DNA from: Mesodorylaimus sp. YZB2_4
Taxonomy: Eukaryota > Nematoda > Enoplea > Dorylaimida > Dorylaimidae
Length of the DNA stretch: 64,000 bases
Direction of reading: 5' to 3'
Assembly: GCA_030248295.1 (NCBI GenBank)
Contig: JASANH010000873.1
Span: 496,001-560,000 of the forward strand
Under the pieces are notes generated by a model, which was not told where the DNA came from, ran no database searches, and saw only the letters and a list, made by a program, of their open reading frames with translations. Position 1 is the first letter of the stretch. Every line of letters starts with the position of its first letter. A program made the position numbers and the translations under genes. Below are positions 47,907 to 59,302 of this stretch, piece after piece.

Positions 47907-49105
47907 CTTCTCGGTTTGTCAATCAGTTTAGTGCTTCCAACGTAAGTGACGAAACTGAATGGACCTGCATCCGCATCGGTACACTCACCTTTTATGGCGA
48001 CCCACGCTTAGAAATAACGAACTGCTCTTGTGGTAAACCAGTTGGAGTTTACATCAAAAACGAGGGCGAAGAAGTGGAAGAGGAGGAGGAAAACCCAGTC
48101 CAATATGGTTCATAAGTAATTGGCCCGATGCGACAACACTTGAGTGGAGTACAAGAAGTAGAGTGGGTTGCTGACGAGAATGATGACATGTTGACATTCT
48201 ATTGCGCTGCTACAGGCTACTTTGAAAATTCATTGGTGTGTAAGTTACAGTGTAAGTAAAGGGACGTATGTTGAGGTTCCCTGAACTGAAAAACTACCTG
48301 TCAAGCGAGTGAGGAGCAACGCAAATGATATAATGAAAGAAGATAATTGAACTAATTGCACCCTGGTCTGCGCAGCGATCAGTGAACAGCATGCACAGCT
48401 TGCCAGGCAAACCTCTCTATAGTGAAAAGTATAATGCCTTGTATACATGGGCTGGACGCACATGAACGAAGTCGAACGCATCAATCCATGCTAGCTAACG
48501 ATAAGACTCTTTAGTGATTAGGCATTGAGTCTGTCCTGCACCCGTCCTGCTTACGTTTTGCTGGTCAGGGGTGAGGCTCACTATTCCGGCCAAAAGGATG
48601 AAATGGGCCAAAAGGATTTGGCCTTTTGGGAATGGTTTTATGGGAATAAGGCCTCTACTGGCTTGTGTTGTACTAGTAGTATTTAGGGTTTACATCTCGC
48701 TGGTCAAGGGGGCCCACGGCACTACAGCCCCTGTTTTCAATGTTCTTGCGACAGACTGTACCAGTTTAGGCGCGAAACTCATCAGCACACTGTGGTCTAG
48801 GTCAGGAAACAGATTTCCTGTGGGATGGACCGAGGATTTAAAGAGACTGTAATTACGATTAGCAGCTTACGACTAGTAGCAGGGCAGCCCAGGGTACCCG
48901 TCACAGCTGCGCATTGTGCGAGTACAAGCACTGCAGCCTACAACAACTTTTTTGCAAGGTTGTGAACGATTGGCACATAGAGTGTAGCGATGACCAGCCA
49001 TACCAGATACACTATGTTGGATCATGTGCATAGGGTCAAAAGCTTTTATTTCGCCGATGAGGAACGATCTTGTCGTCAGTGAATCTCGTACGCGCTCGAA
49101 GGCAT
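47907..49105. other. Intergenic, no gene seen
   Basis: Contains a short repeated motif, CCAAAAGGATGAAATGGGCC near 48590, close to a similar stretch at 47880. No gene recognised. Confidence 0.45.
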
Positions 49106-49774
49106 TCACAAGCTCTTAGGCTCGGAGTGGACGGCGCTGACTGAAAACTGGGCCTTGGCGCCATGTTCAGTGACAGATATTGAGCGGATATCATATCCAA
49201 TGGCGTATTGGTCGTGAACTTTGAATGCTTTTGGCAGTTCTTGCAGGATCATGCGAACTTGGTTTTTCACAGCATCGCTGACCAATTTGCAAAACTGTGC
49301 ACTGGCCTGATTTTGGATGATTGATTCGATCCAGCTGCGTGCCAGGTTCACAATCGATCCAACCGTGCCGGTCAGTTTCATATCAACAGCGACGGCGAAT
49401 CTGCATGCACCAATTTCCAAGGCGATTTGACCTTGATCAGTAACAGAAGGCTTCACTTCTACTTCTGCATCCAAACCTTTGTTAGCTTCAGTCCAGACGC
49501 ATGCAGTGCCACTTGTGGATATAAAAGCTTTTTTCACTCTCCATTCGGCGCACACTTTGACCGTCCCCTGCTTGACTGCAAGTTTGATGGTGGAAGGAGG
49601 TACGAGGACGAAGGAAATAATGGGAGGCACAAATTCATTAATCTTAATATTCTGAACTGTGATGTCCATGCCTGACTGTTGAAATGCTTGGTCTGGAATA
49701 GTCAGCTTGGCCACTTGTTTCTGCATTTCTTGACGAACTGACTCCACCGCAAACTCAATGCCGTGCCTGTTGAC
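49106..49774 (-). CDS. BPI/LBP-like lipid-binding protein, N-terminal domain, 5' end unresolved
   Basis: One exon of 223 codons ending at a stop at 49106, with an acceptor at 49776-49775 (CTGTAG). The sequence follows the BPI/LBP/CETP N-terminal barrel: NRHGIEFAVESVRQEMQKQV, then LTIPD, a long beta-rich stretch, and two Cys (GACRF, QFCKLVSDAVKNQ) spaced like the conserved disulfide pair. These proteins bind lipid or lipopolysaccharide in a tubular cavity, often outside the cell. The expected signal-peptide exon should lie upstream, but I could not place it; the only in-frame upstream Met (near 49825) gives just four residues. There is no C-terminal barrel, so it is a one-domain type. Confidence 0.6.
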   Translation of the reverse strand, partial: VNRHGIEFAVESVRQEMQKQVAKLTIPDQAFQQSGMDITVQNIKINEFVPPIISFVLVPPSTIKLAVKQGTVKVCAEWRVKKAFISTSGTACVWTEANKGLDAEVEVKPSVTDQGQIALEIGACRFAVAVDMKLTGTVGSIVNLARSWIESIIQNQASAQFCKLVSDAVKNQVRMILQELPKAFKVHDQYAIGYDIRSISVTEHGAKAQFSVSAVHSEPKSL

Positions 49775-49927
49775 CTACAGAAGAGGTATTTCTGTAGTGA
49801 CCACCTTACCAGGTTGTACATGCTGACGTCGTAAGATGCTGCCCTCTCGCAAATATAAGCAGCAACTTCCAGTCATAGCTGCAAAGGGTGATCTGCCAAC
49901 CATGGCATCACAGCTTAGTTGACTGAC

Positions 49928-50308
49928 CTACAATGTCCAACCGTAAAGAAAAAAGCTGACCTGAGCCGCAACCAAAATGTGGCCAATCTCTGGTTGTATG
50001 GCGCATTGTCCTTTCGTTTCATTGCCTGATCCTTGGCACGCATCATTGATGCACATACGGCTCGCGTCATCGAAAGTAGCGCATTTTCCGATCGCGCTCG
50101 GCCAAGAAGCACACTCGTAGCCGATAACCTTTTGCTGTCTGTAAATGGTCACACATTGCGTGCCATTCTTAGCCACGCATCGGTCGTTTACACAGCCTAT
50201 TACTGGCCGTCCGTTGCCATAATAGCCACTGCACTTGCATTCGATATCGGCCCATGCATTGAACACACCAAGCACACCGAACACAATCAGTACATCCGTA
50301 TAGAACAT
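49928..50308 (-). CDS. Small secreted cysteine-rich protein
   Basis: 126 residues from ATG 50308 (the frame is open further upstream only from a GTG). The signal peptide MFYTDVLIVFGVLGVFNAWA is followed by ten Cys (IECKCSGYYGNG, GCVNDRCVAKNGTQC, YECASWP, KCATF, MCINDACQG, QCAIQ), an even number suited to five disulfides. The spacing resembles Ly6/activin-receptor-type ectodomains, though I would not assign it. It ends with a hydrophobic stretch VSFFLYGWTL, which could be a GPI signal or intron read-through. N-glycosylation motif NGT. Role unknown; extracellular. Confidence 0.6.
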   Translation of the reverse strand: MFYTDVLIVFGVLGVFNAWADIECKCSGYYGNGRPVIGCVNDRCVAKNGTQCVTIYRQQKVIGYECASWPSAIGKCATFDDASRMCINDACQGSGNETKGQCAIQPEIGHILVAAQVSFFLYGWTL

Positions 50309-53144
50309 GCTTGACGAAGAGAGACGAGACACAGAAAGACCCCAGCCGGTCCGTTGGTTTATATGGCGGGCTTGAAATGTGCTTGTTGTATTTCCCAGCC
50401 ATTAGCTGCGACAACACAAGCCAATGCTAACCTTCTAGATACAAGATTTACTTTAGGATGTGTGTCTGAATGGGATGCACCTGTGTTTCCTCCAAGTTTG
50501 GGAAAGCATAGGCAGTGAACAGCTGTAATAGGGTAGTGTTTCTGTATAGTGTAAGAGATGAACTGTTCTACATTTCACTGAATGCTTCAAATGCGTGATG
50601 TGCGTAAAATACAGAGCTGCAGCTTGGTTCAGCGCTGAGTGAGACAGTAACAGAGCTTACGATTAGATGGTGTAGTGTGGCTTTCCAAAGCGACCGCATG
50701 TCAACCTAGATTCATCGCTCCAGACTGTATCGCTGTCTGTGGTTACTCAAACCTGATCCATGACTCGGTACGAATCGAAACGTGTCCTCCCCTTCCCTAA
50801 AAAATCTATCAAATCAAACCTGCTGTTTTTAACAACCACCTTTTCTCTGTTTTCATTTTGACGGCGTCCCGGACTACATAAACAACCAATCAGTGTTTAT
50901 GTTCTTTTTCTAAAAATATGCACCAGTTACATTATTGCGAACGACCACCCAAAGAGAGGGGTCGATATCGCACGCCTGTTACGTATCAGATTCGTAATCG
51001 GTTCGTCCTTGAGAAACCTGTGCAACCCTTTAATTTTCGCTTTTCCATGCCCGTATTTCAAAAATAAGTGAGGTAAAGTGAAGAAAATCGATGTAGTAAA
51101 CACAGGTTTGACAAGGCTTAAATGATTACCTCGCAATAATTGCCTGAAATTAAGGTAACTTTTCATCGAAAATAGCACTCGTGACACACATTCGTCACTT
51201 GTCAACTATCGCCAGGCGACCGCATGGTTTTTGTATGGCCTGTTTTGCTCTGCCTGCTACCATGCACTACATACTGTAGAGGCGTTAGAACACGACCAAG
51301 AGTTCTCGTTGGAGAGACCTCGAGGAAGAGCCTTCTTTGGCTAATAGAGCACGCAGACATCAAACCGTCGTGCTCTGGTCTGGCTATTATAGTCCTATCC
51401 TAATGCAGATCCACTGCGGGCGGAGAGAGCCTGAACTTCTTGCCCGATAGTTCTTGTTCAACAAAGAAGTAATGCCAAACACGACAGACAGGCTCTCCTT
51501 GAACAACACAAACTTTCACTCGATAGGTCAGCCATTTGTGGTGCGTGTTGGCACTGTGCAAACTGATCTCGTTGACTCATTACTGTGTTCACTGCAGCAT
51601 TTCCCGAGTCGAAGTAGTTGACCCGGAAGTGAGTGTGGTGAGGTATGGGGCAAAAGTTTAGAGCGTTATAATACGTTTGATTCGTGTAGAATGCATAAAA
51701 GGGATCGTAAAAGTGTGAAATGCGCGAGTTATAGCGGAGACTTATACTGGCCCTGGTGGATGGTGTTGGCAAAGAAGCGACCAGAGGCCGACGAGCAAAT
51801 ATGAACCCGTTTTCGGCGACGATTTACGGCGGCCATTTGGAGACGGGCGGCGTTGGTTCCAATCCGCTCTTAATGGCCATCATAAATTACGCTAGACGTG
51901 GCGGCGCCGCGCGGCCCCCAAAAACACCACCATCCGCGCCGTTTATAACCCCAACGCCGCGGTCGCCTTCGCCGCGCAGCATCAATTTTGTTGGCCCTTT
52001 TCTCTTGCGCCAGGAGGAGACCATCTTCCAACCATCATACGCTCTTCTATAACGGTTGGCCGAGAATCGAGTTCGGCGGCGGCACTGTCGTAAATTAAAG
52101 GCAGCGCGGCCTTGGTTAAGATTTGTGGCGTTGTTTGAATAGTTGGACCGTTCACCGTCGGCTGTCCAATAGCCAAAAAGAAACTAGTCGCCGCTGACGT
52201 CCGCGTCGGCCGCCACCAGTCGAAAGAAGCATGTGAAAAATATCCAACTCTCCCTCGCTTGACTTGTGAGAAATGAACCCGGCTACCCCGCCGAGTTTTT
52301 ATAACCTGATCCGTTCATTCCTGGTAATTGCAACCAAATGTACAACATATCCTTGCCTCGCACCCGCACCCCAGCCCAAGTTTCTTTTTGCTGGTATCCA
52401 GTACGAGCCGCGCGGGAGGGCATAAACAGGTTTTATAACTGTTTTACGAGTCTTGCGTGGCGATAAGCCGAGGACAAGCGTCGAGTAAACATGTTGCAAA
52501 GCTGGGCTTATCACCCGAATATGGTCAGCGCAATAATCGAGCGCCTGGCTTATCTTTACTGCTTCGTAACAGCCCCGGGCACTGATCGAGCCGACTCGGC
52601 ACGCGCAGTCAGTTGACCTTGACGGCAATAGTCAGCTGTCTCACCAAAATGAACAGTGGCGGCGAGATCAAAGGATGAAAAATTCGACTACACGCTCAAT
52701 GAATCCGTCTCGTAAAACATTTTTTCATCATTCTGCTCCTGTTGTGCGAATCCGATTCGCTCTGGTGATATGCAGTCGGAACTGAAAGCAGCTCAATTTC
52801 TTTATAGCCCTATTTTCCTTCAAATATCTCAACAGTGTTTGTAATATCGACAAAACACGGCGTGCGATCTACCAGCGATACAAAACGAACATAACTTAGG
52901 TGATAACATCCAACACTATATGTACATATGACACCACTAAACACACACAAATATCGCCCCGAGATACGTAGCTCCGAACAACATTCAAGTGCTTTCTACA
53001 AAAACGGCAAGCTGTCATATGGCAAAGTTCGCATTTGCACAAAAAAGCGCCAAGTTTACTCCATTTCTGCCTTTGTACATGAACGTGCTAAAATCGATTT
53101 GTTTATGTCATGTCGAATGGTCAATGACGAAAATAGAAATCAGT
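50309..53144. other. Intergenic, GC-rich patch, no gene seen
   Basis: The stretch 51800-52330 is unusually rich in GC and CpG, with several TTTATAA/CATAAA-like sites, and may be regulatory. The 98-codon plus frame at 51756-52052 is Pro/Arg-rich with no domain. The rest is AT-richer and shows nothing. Confidence 0.4.
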
Positions 53145-55716
53145 CTAAATCTTGGCCGACGCCTCCGAAGAGGCGGTTGTTGCAGTGTAGGCCGTAGATC
53201 GGAAACCGCCCTGTCCAACTCCGTAGGCGGGCCCGTTGGCAAAAGTTTGCATGGGAACGGCGTTGGCGCACGATGACGTGGGGGGATGACGATTCTGGTG
53301 CCGAAGATAGGAAGAGGACGTGGACGGGTGCTGCAAATGGGAGCGTTGAGACTGTTGAGCAGCTGCGTATTGCTGATGAGACGGATATGACGCGGACTGT
53401 TGTAACTGCTGCGCTTGGTTGGCCAACAATGGCACACCGACAGCTGCTGCCGGTTGGGCCGGGTATTGGACCAAGGTCTTCGCGCCCGTCGGACCACTCA
53501 GGAGTCGACAACAAACGCAGAATCGATTGCAGCACGGAGCACGTCGTTGCCATGTGGCGCACGTTTTCCGACTCCAAACCCACATGCCACTCGTGATGCC
53601 AACAATCAAAGTCATAAATATTTTTAAAATGTACACATCTACCTTGGGCCTCGAATGAATTTGTAGCCAACTGTTCAGGCAGGACGTCGAGGCTTCGGCC
53701 GCAGTGTCGTGCTGCTGCAGACCACCGCCGCCTTGCAGCTGCTGCAGGGCTTGAATGAACTGCTTGCTGCTCAGCGATCGGTGATAAGCCTCGTCGGCGA
53801 CTAGCGTTCTCGGCTCGTTGGAAGAAGCCTCCCCGGTAGAACAGAATGAAGTGTACGTAGTATGAGACCATTGATCCAGGACGGATTTCTCGTAGAAACT
53901 GCAACCGATGACCGTCAACGCGGGAAGCACGTACAACATTGAGAATATGCCGATCTTGACCATCAACTTCTCCAACTTGTTCAGATCGGTCATGTCGCGC
54001 GCTCGATTTCTGATTTCTTGACGAATGCGTATCATTGCAGCGAAACCAGCCACGATAAAGCCCACACCAGTGATCAGAAATAAGGTCATCGGGGCGATCA
54101 CAAAACCTAGAAGGCGAAAAAGGAAATTAAATGGGGTCTGCCCGTCGATCACAAAGCCAAGCACATTTTGAGTCTTACCTAACAGCGCCCGACTGTTGTG
54201 CTGGCCGACGAAGCACAGTCCGGTCAACTCGCTCGCGTCCACTTGGTGCGTTATGAGGACAGCGATGGTCAGAAGTGCTGGCACACCCCACGCGGCCAAA
54301 TGGAAGTAACTGCTGACTGCGGCGATTGCTTCTTGGCCCCATTTGTGCGCCGCAGCCAAGAACCAGGTGAATGTGAGCACGACCCACCAAATCGCGCTGG
54401 CTGTGCCGAAATAGTACAGAATCATGAAAACGATGACGCACTTGGGATTGTCCAAACCACCCACGATCAAAAACCGACTATTGTTCTTCCATTGTTGGCA
54501 GGAAGATTCCTCGTGGCCAAAGATCAGTCTGAGCACATAGCCCCATGCGTACAGGTTATAACAAATGGACAAGAAGACGATCGATCGTTCTGGATATCGA
54601 AAACGACTCGTGTCCAAACAGAAGGTGACCACCGTGAACGCAGTCACCACAATGCATCCTACTGACCATGCGCCCATCCACCACGAGGCGAACTGCTTGT
54701 GCTCAGATTTGAACATCCAGTTTCGATCGCAGCGTAAAGCGCACGGTTTGGACGAATCGGAGTGGATAAGATCAATGAATTCGGGCGGACAGCGATCTCC
54801 CGAGCCGCCCTCAAATACCGGTCTGCTGTTGCTTTGTCCTGAAACGATTGCCAGTTGATTGTGTTTCTTACCAAAATGTTTTGTTTTGCTTAATTCCTAC
54901 ATGCAGAGGTTGACATTTTCTTATGCGGATTCGTCAAAGTGTCTCCGCTTACGAGGACCCCTATGCGCATTGAGCGGTGCGTTCAAAGGAGAGCAGTAAA
55001 ACGATCGATCAAGTTCCGTCTGCGGGGATGGGCATTGGGGGGGAATGGGAAAGGACAGTGTGTCAATCGACTGGCGTAACCAACAGAGGCCAGAGATTAG
55101 ACGAATTCCAAGTGGGCCAATGGGAGCCCATGTTCGAATTAACATAAGAATCATGCATACCTGATCGTTGCTGGTCATCTGATTTTGAATTGGAGCCGGA
55201 TTCGGGAAGCGGGTCCATGCATATTGCACCCGAGCCCTTGACTGGAAACTGGGTACAGTTAAGCATGTCCGGCCAACTGAATCCAAAGTTCTTCAATAAG
55301 GGTAGGCAACTGCGCATCACTTCTTCGCATACCGATCGACACGAAGTGACAGTCACGTCGACCGTGTCAGTGCACATGGGTGTGAAGATGGAGCAGAGGA
55401 AGAATTTTAAATGTTCCGAACATTGGACTTCGATCAAGGGCTTGTATTCTTGGACAGCCAACGAGACCATGTCCTGATTGAAGTGGCCCAGCATGTTGGG
55501 CATGCGGGTGTAGTTGTAAGGAGTATCTTGGCATAGGGCCACCGTGATTCGATCACATTTGCTGTGCTGATGGCCACTGGCCTTCATACCCCCGCTACCG
55601 AATCCGTTCGCATCCGGTGGATATGCCGCGTAGTAAGACATGCCCGTAGAACCCGTGCCCGTGGCATCCACACGTAATGCAAGGAGAAAAATAATAAATG
55701 TCCTGACACTTGGCAT
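53145..55716 (-). CDS. fz4: Frizzled receptor, Fz4-like
   Basis: Seven-helix Wnt receptor of the plasma membrane. Exons 55716-55161, 54838-54179 and 54106-53145 join in phase to 725 residues. A signal peptide (TFIIFLLALRVDA) is followed by a cysteine-rich Wnt-binding domain with all ten expected Cys. GFSWPDMLNCTQFP and FFLCSIFTPMC match Frizzled-4 best among the Frizzleds I compared by memory. Then come a linker with CPPEF and ALRCDRNW, the seven helices (TRP: YPERSIVFLSICYN, WWVVLTFTWFLAA, KLMVKIGIFSMLY, ITSGMWVWS) and the Dishevelled-binding KTxxxW as KTCATW. Oddities: about 80 residues of Gln/Gly-rich insert in the third extracellular loop, and a Gln/Ser-rich tail. Intron 54178-54107 is 72 nt, open and in frame. 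Confidence 0.95.
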
Positions 55717-58700
55717 GTCGTAAACGTAAAACTGGGAGCTGGGAATAAAGCTTTAGCAAGTTCACATATTTCGAAGGAGGGCCAGTGGAGGGGCTATCGA
55801 CGCCGACTCTCCGAGGAGTGCGCAATGGACGATTTAGTATCGATGATGGTAAACTCGGGATTAGTCGATGTCAGCTCGCCCCTAGAACAAACAATGTCTT
55901 CTTTGCTTGTGCTCGTCGCCTCGGTTGTAAATCGGCTTTCTTTCAGTCTCACCCGCTCCTTATCTAACTAGGAATATAGTCCATATACGGCCTTTGGAAA
56001 ACTGGCGCCGGTAGTAAAACCTGATACGCGCCGACGTGCGGCGTCATAAAAGGGAAGAGACGACACACATGGCCTTGCCATATACGGATCGAGCCCGTGT
56101 ACCTACATAATACGGGCAGGGCATCCACCGCCGCGCGCAATCCAACTCGAGTTCTGCTATGAGAATCTAAAATCGGCGCCTCACATGTTTTTTTTTGAAA
56201 AATAGCAGCGAAGAACGCCAAATGGGTGCCGACTTTGCCGAATGAACTGAAGACAGATAAGAAGAACAGTCTTCTCGTATAGACTCGAAAAAACGCTCTT
56301 TCATTAAATGAGCAATGCAATTTCAGACAAAAAGCGAGCCGACTGCGAGGAGCCGATTCAGTTCTTACGTGGCTATGCACTTGCGAAAGGAGATTCACCA
56401 GAGCGCGGCAGGGCGACCAAGCGGCCGGATTTTAGTCGGCTCACTGGCACTTGCCATGTTTGTACATACAAGTATACTGTCCGCCCGACCTCGGACGGGG
56501 TGCTCTGCGAAATAGCATTATCCTCCGATGGTCGAAATGGGCAAGTGGGCAGAGGACTGGCACGGACGAAGAAGAGATTCAATTTTAAAACGAAGAAAAC
56601 GGAAAGACTAGGACTCGGACCAATTTAGCGAGAAGCTGCCAATAGGTTGTTGATGTGGCTGGTCGTGTCTAAACTCGCCCCGCAAGAATATTAATCTAAA
56701 AGCCAGACCACTCAGGACCAAACCGCCGACCAAATCGCGGCCAGCATGGAATGAGTATTTCCAACTAAAGAACAACCGACCGACCACTGGCGCCCCTGAT
56801 CGACCGACGGCAGAAGGCAAGAAAGAGGCGACGGTGCAATAACAATAAATCGGCGACAAAATGTAATAAACGGCTCTCTTTGATACGAACAACTGCCGCT
56901 GTCTCTCGGGCGATTCATTTTTGTGCCTCTCTTCGCAAAAGCAACTGAGACTCGACCGAGCCCGTTTATGGTATATGACCAGGATTAGGCAACCAGTGCA
57001 CTATCCATAATTATTCCCTACCATCCCTCTTCAAAAACTGCAACTGGCTGGGCTTGATGGGCGGCACGGGGCCAAAGGAGCTCGGCTCGGGTTTGTGCGA
57101 AGCTTATTCTCTCATTCATGTGCAAAAAAGTCAGCAACGTAGCAGCCAGCTTGCCAACAACAACAAAGTGGGCACCAAAGAGGCGTGCACGCTCTCGAGG
57201 GAGACGTTCATTCATCATGCATTCGAAAGAGAAGCGTGTCGGAGACCCTTCAATAAAACGTCTACACCAAAAACACTCTTTCATCCCACCGACCAGACGT
57301 CGCTTTTGACAGCTTCTTTTACTTTTTTCTAGGCGATAAGATACTGTAGATCGAGTTGCCCTTATCGGCACGCCGCCTAGTTAAACCAGGGGCGAGCGGG
57401 CGGTCCTCGCACGGACTGGGTACGAGGGAGTGTCGAATCGAGGAGCAGATCAATCAACGAATCAGATCTGGTGCAACATCGAACAAACAACTCGCAATCA
57501 GTGGAAATAAAGCGCGCCGTGTTCCCAGCCAAGTTGCATAAGCCTGGATTGCCGGAGGCACGAGCTTATTCAGCCTCAAATCTCGCCCTCTCTTACCTCA
57601 TCTCGGTGCGAGTGCAGTCTAGCTCGACAGTCCTCCACGAGGCCTATGCGTAATAATGGCATAAAACGCATGTAACACTAAACGCAATAAAAAGACTCTG
57701 AGGTGAACAAAGCTAGCGGGTCGGTAGACGGTTCGTATCCGCGTTTGGCGCCCCGAGACTAGTTTGTTCAACCCAATCCAGATGGTTCTATCCGCCGGCG
57801 CCCATAAAAAGGGCCATAAAAGCTAGGCGTGTATCAATGAGCAATGTTTACGGATAGACGCAAGCCAGCTAGGCGAGGCGGATCAACCGAGGAAAACTAC
57901 TGCCAATCCGGATTCGATTGGGAAATGGGGCAGCCATTTTGCGTTGGGCCTGCACTACCTCTGGACTCCTCCAGCAACCAGAGCGAGCGCATGATATCGA
58001 AGCGAGCGGCAGCTGTCTATAATTTTCGCAGACCGACGGCGGCGGCGGCGACGTCGTAAAAACGGTCATATTTTATCCGGGCACTGTCTTTTCGTCGCAA
58101 TGAAACCCTTTGAGATAATTTAAGGAGACGCCGGAGGGGACGTTCGCCGATGCCAAACAACCTTCCCGACCAGTAACAGGCGGCCGACGAGAAAACGATA
58201 ATCACACGCTTCGAACGGAATGAAGCAGTTTCTTGGGCGTCTACTTCCTAATGTCGTTTAAGCATTTGTTTTCTTGCCAACTGGTCGCCTCCTACTCACT
58301 CCGCCCAGCTCTTTCCATCACTGCATCATCTTTCAAATTTGAATTCCCGCGCCCCTATTACAGAGTGACGAATGAGTTGGCATGCTCTTCAAAAACTCTA
58401 TATCGGGCCGACTCTTTTGTTTGGACTCCACTTGCGCGGACTTCATTTTGCCGACTGTATAAAGCCAGCAGACAAGTCTCATAACAAATGCTGTGTGTGA
58501 TGGCCTTCATGAGGACAAAGGGACCCAGTGGGATCATTTCTCTCGTGCCCACCCTAACCCACAACTTTACGGAACAAAAAAAAAACAGTTTATCGAGCTG
58601 CAGTACACGCTCTCATATCTCTCCATGGGATACACACTTATATCCAGCACATAAGACATGTCGGCATCAGGGTTCTGTATTTCTCCAGGGTCTGCAAACG

Positions 58701-59219
58701 GATATTGGGTCCTCAGAAAAGCTTGGCACAAAGGAAACACGAAGCAAAATAACCTTGTAAACAAGCGCGGGGGTTTCACAGCCACCATCAGCACAATGCC
58801 AACAGTCAGAGTGAAAAGGGCAAGTGTAAAGAAAGCGCAAAACAAAGCCTCGGGTAAAAATTAGAAAGCATGTAATTCCTATTGTATGTATGCTATCGTT
58901 CTTGATTAGGATTTATATAAGCGAGAGAGTAAATCAGCAGGCTTACCATTGGATGTCCCTCTCTTCATGCCTTCACAGACATAACTTGCCACCGTACAGT
59001 ATATGTCCCGTGGATGACGCGTGTGCATACGTAGTCACACAGAGTAAGACGTGTGTAACACGTTACAGCGCATAAAGACGACAGCAACGGAGCATAGTAA
59101 AGCAACCTGAAGCACTTCTTGGGGTACATATAGGTTGCATTTAGGTTGCATTGTTGTATTATATAGGTTGCATCCATTCGGGTGTCACCAAAAAAAAATT
59201 AAGCAAAATGCAAAATTAC
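55717..59219. other. Frizzled upstream region, probable regulatory DNA, no gene seen
   Basis: A 3.5 kb gap upstream of Frizzled on the minus strand. No supported ORF; a hydrophobic minus frame at 58567-58845 begins with TTG and lacks an ATG. CATAAAA sites recur (near 56043, 57661, 57803 and 57815), the core of caudal/posterior-Hox binding sites. At 59125-59170 the unit ATAGGTTGCAT is repeated about three times, downstream of the tRNA gene. Confidence 0.45.
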
Positions 59220-59302
59220 TGGAGGTGATGGGGTTTGAACCCATGGCATCCCGCAACCTTGACATATGCAAAGCGGGCGCTCTACCACTGAGCTACACCC
59301 CC
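59220..59302 (-). tRNA. tRNA-Ala (anticodon UGC) with an 11-nt intron
   Basis: 83 nt on the minus strand. Acceptor stem GGGGGTG pairs with CACCTCC (one G-T), discriminator A. D arm GCTC/GAGC with a 7-nt loop, anticodon stem CCCGC/GCGGG, T arm ATGGG/CCCAT with loop TTCAAAC. Between the anticodon-stem arms lie 18 nt (TTTGCATATGTCAAGGTT): a 7-nt loop with anticodon TGC plus an 11-nt insertion just after position 37, the standard place for tRNA introns. Without it, the tRNA is 72 nt. Box A (TAGCTCAGTGG) and box B (GGTTCAAACCC) are good, and a T run (pol III terminator) follows the 3' end. CCA is not encoded, as expected for a nuclear gene. Confidence 0.93.

Noticed and set aside
51756..52052. 98-codon Pro/Arg-rich plus ORF
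   Set aside because: Explained by local high GC; no domain or transcript signal.
58567..58845. Hydrophobic 92-codon minus ORF, possible small membrane protein
   Set aside because: Starts with TTG, no ATG before the hydrophobic stretch, no splice signals or known family.
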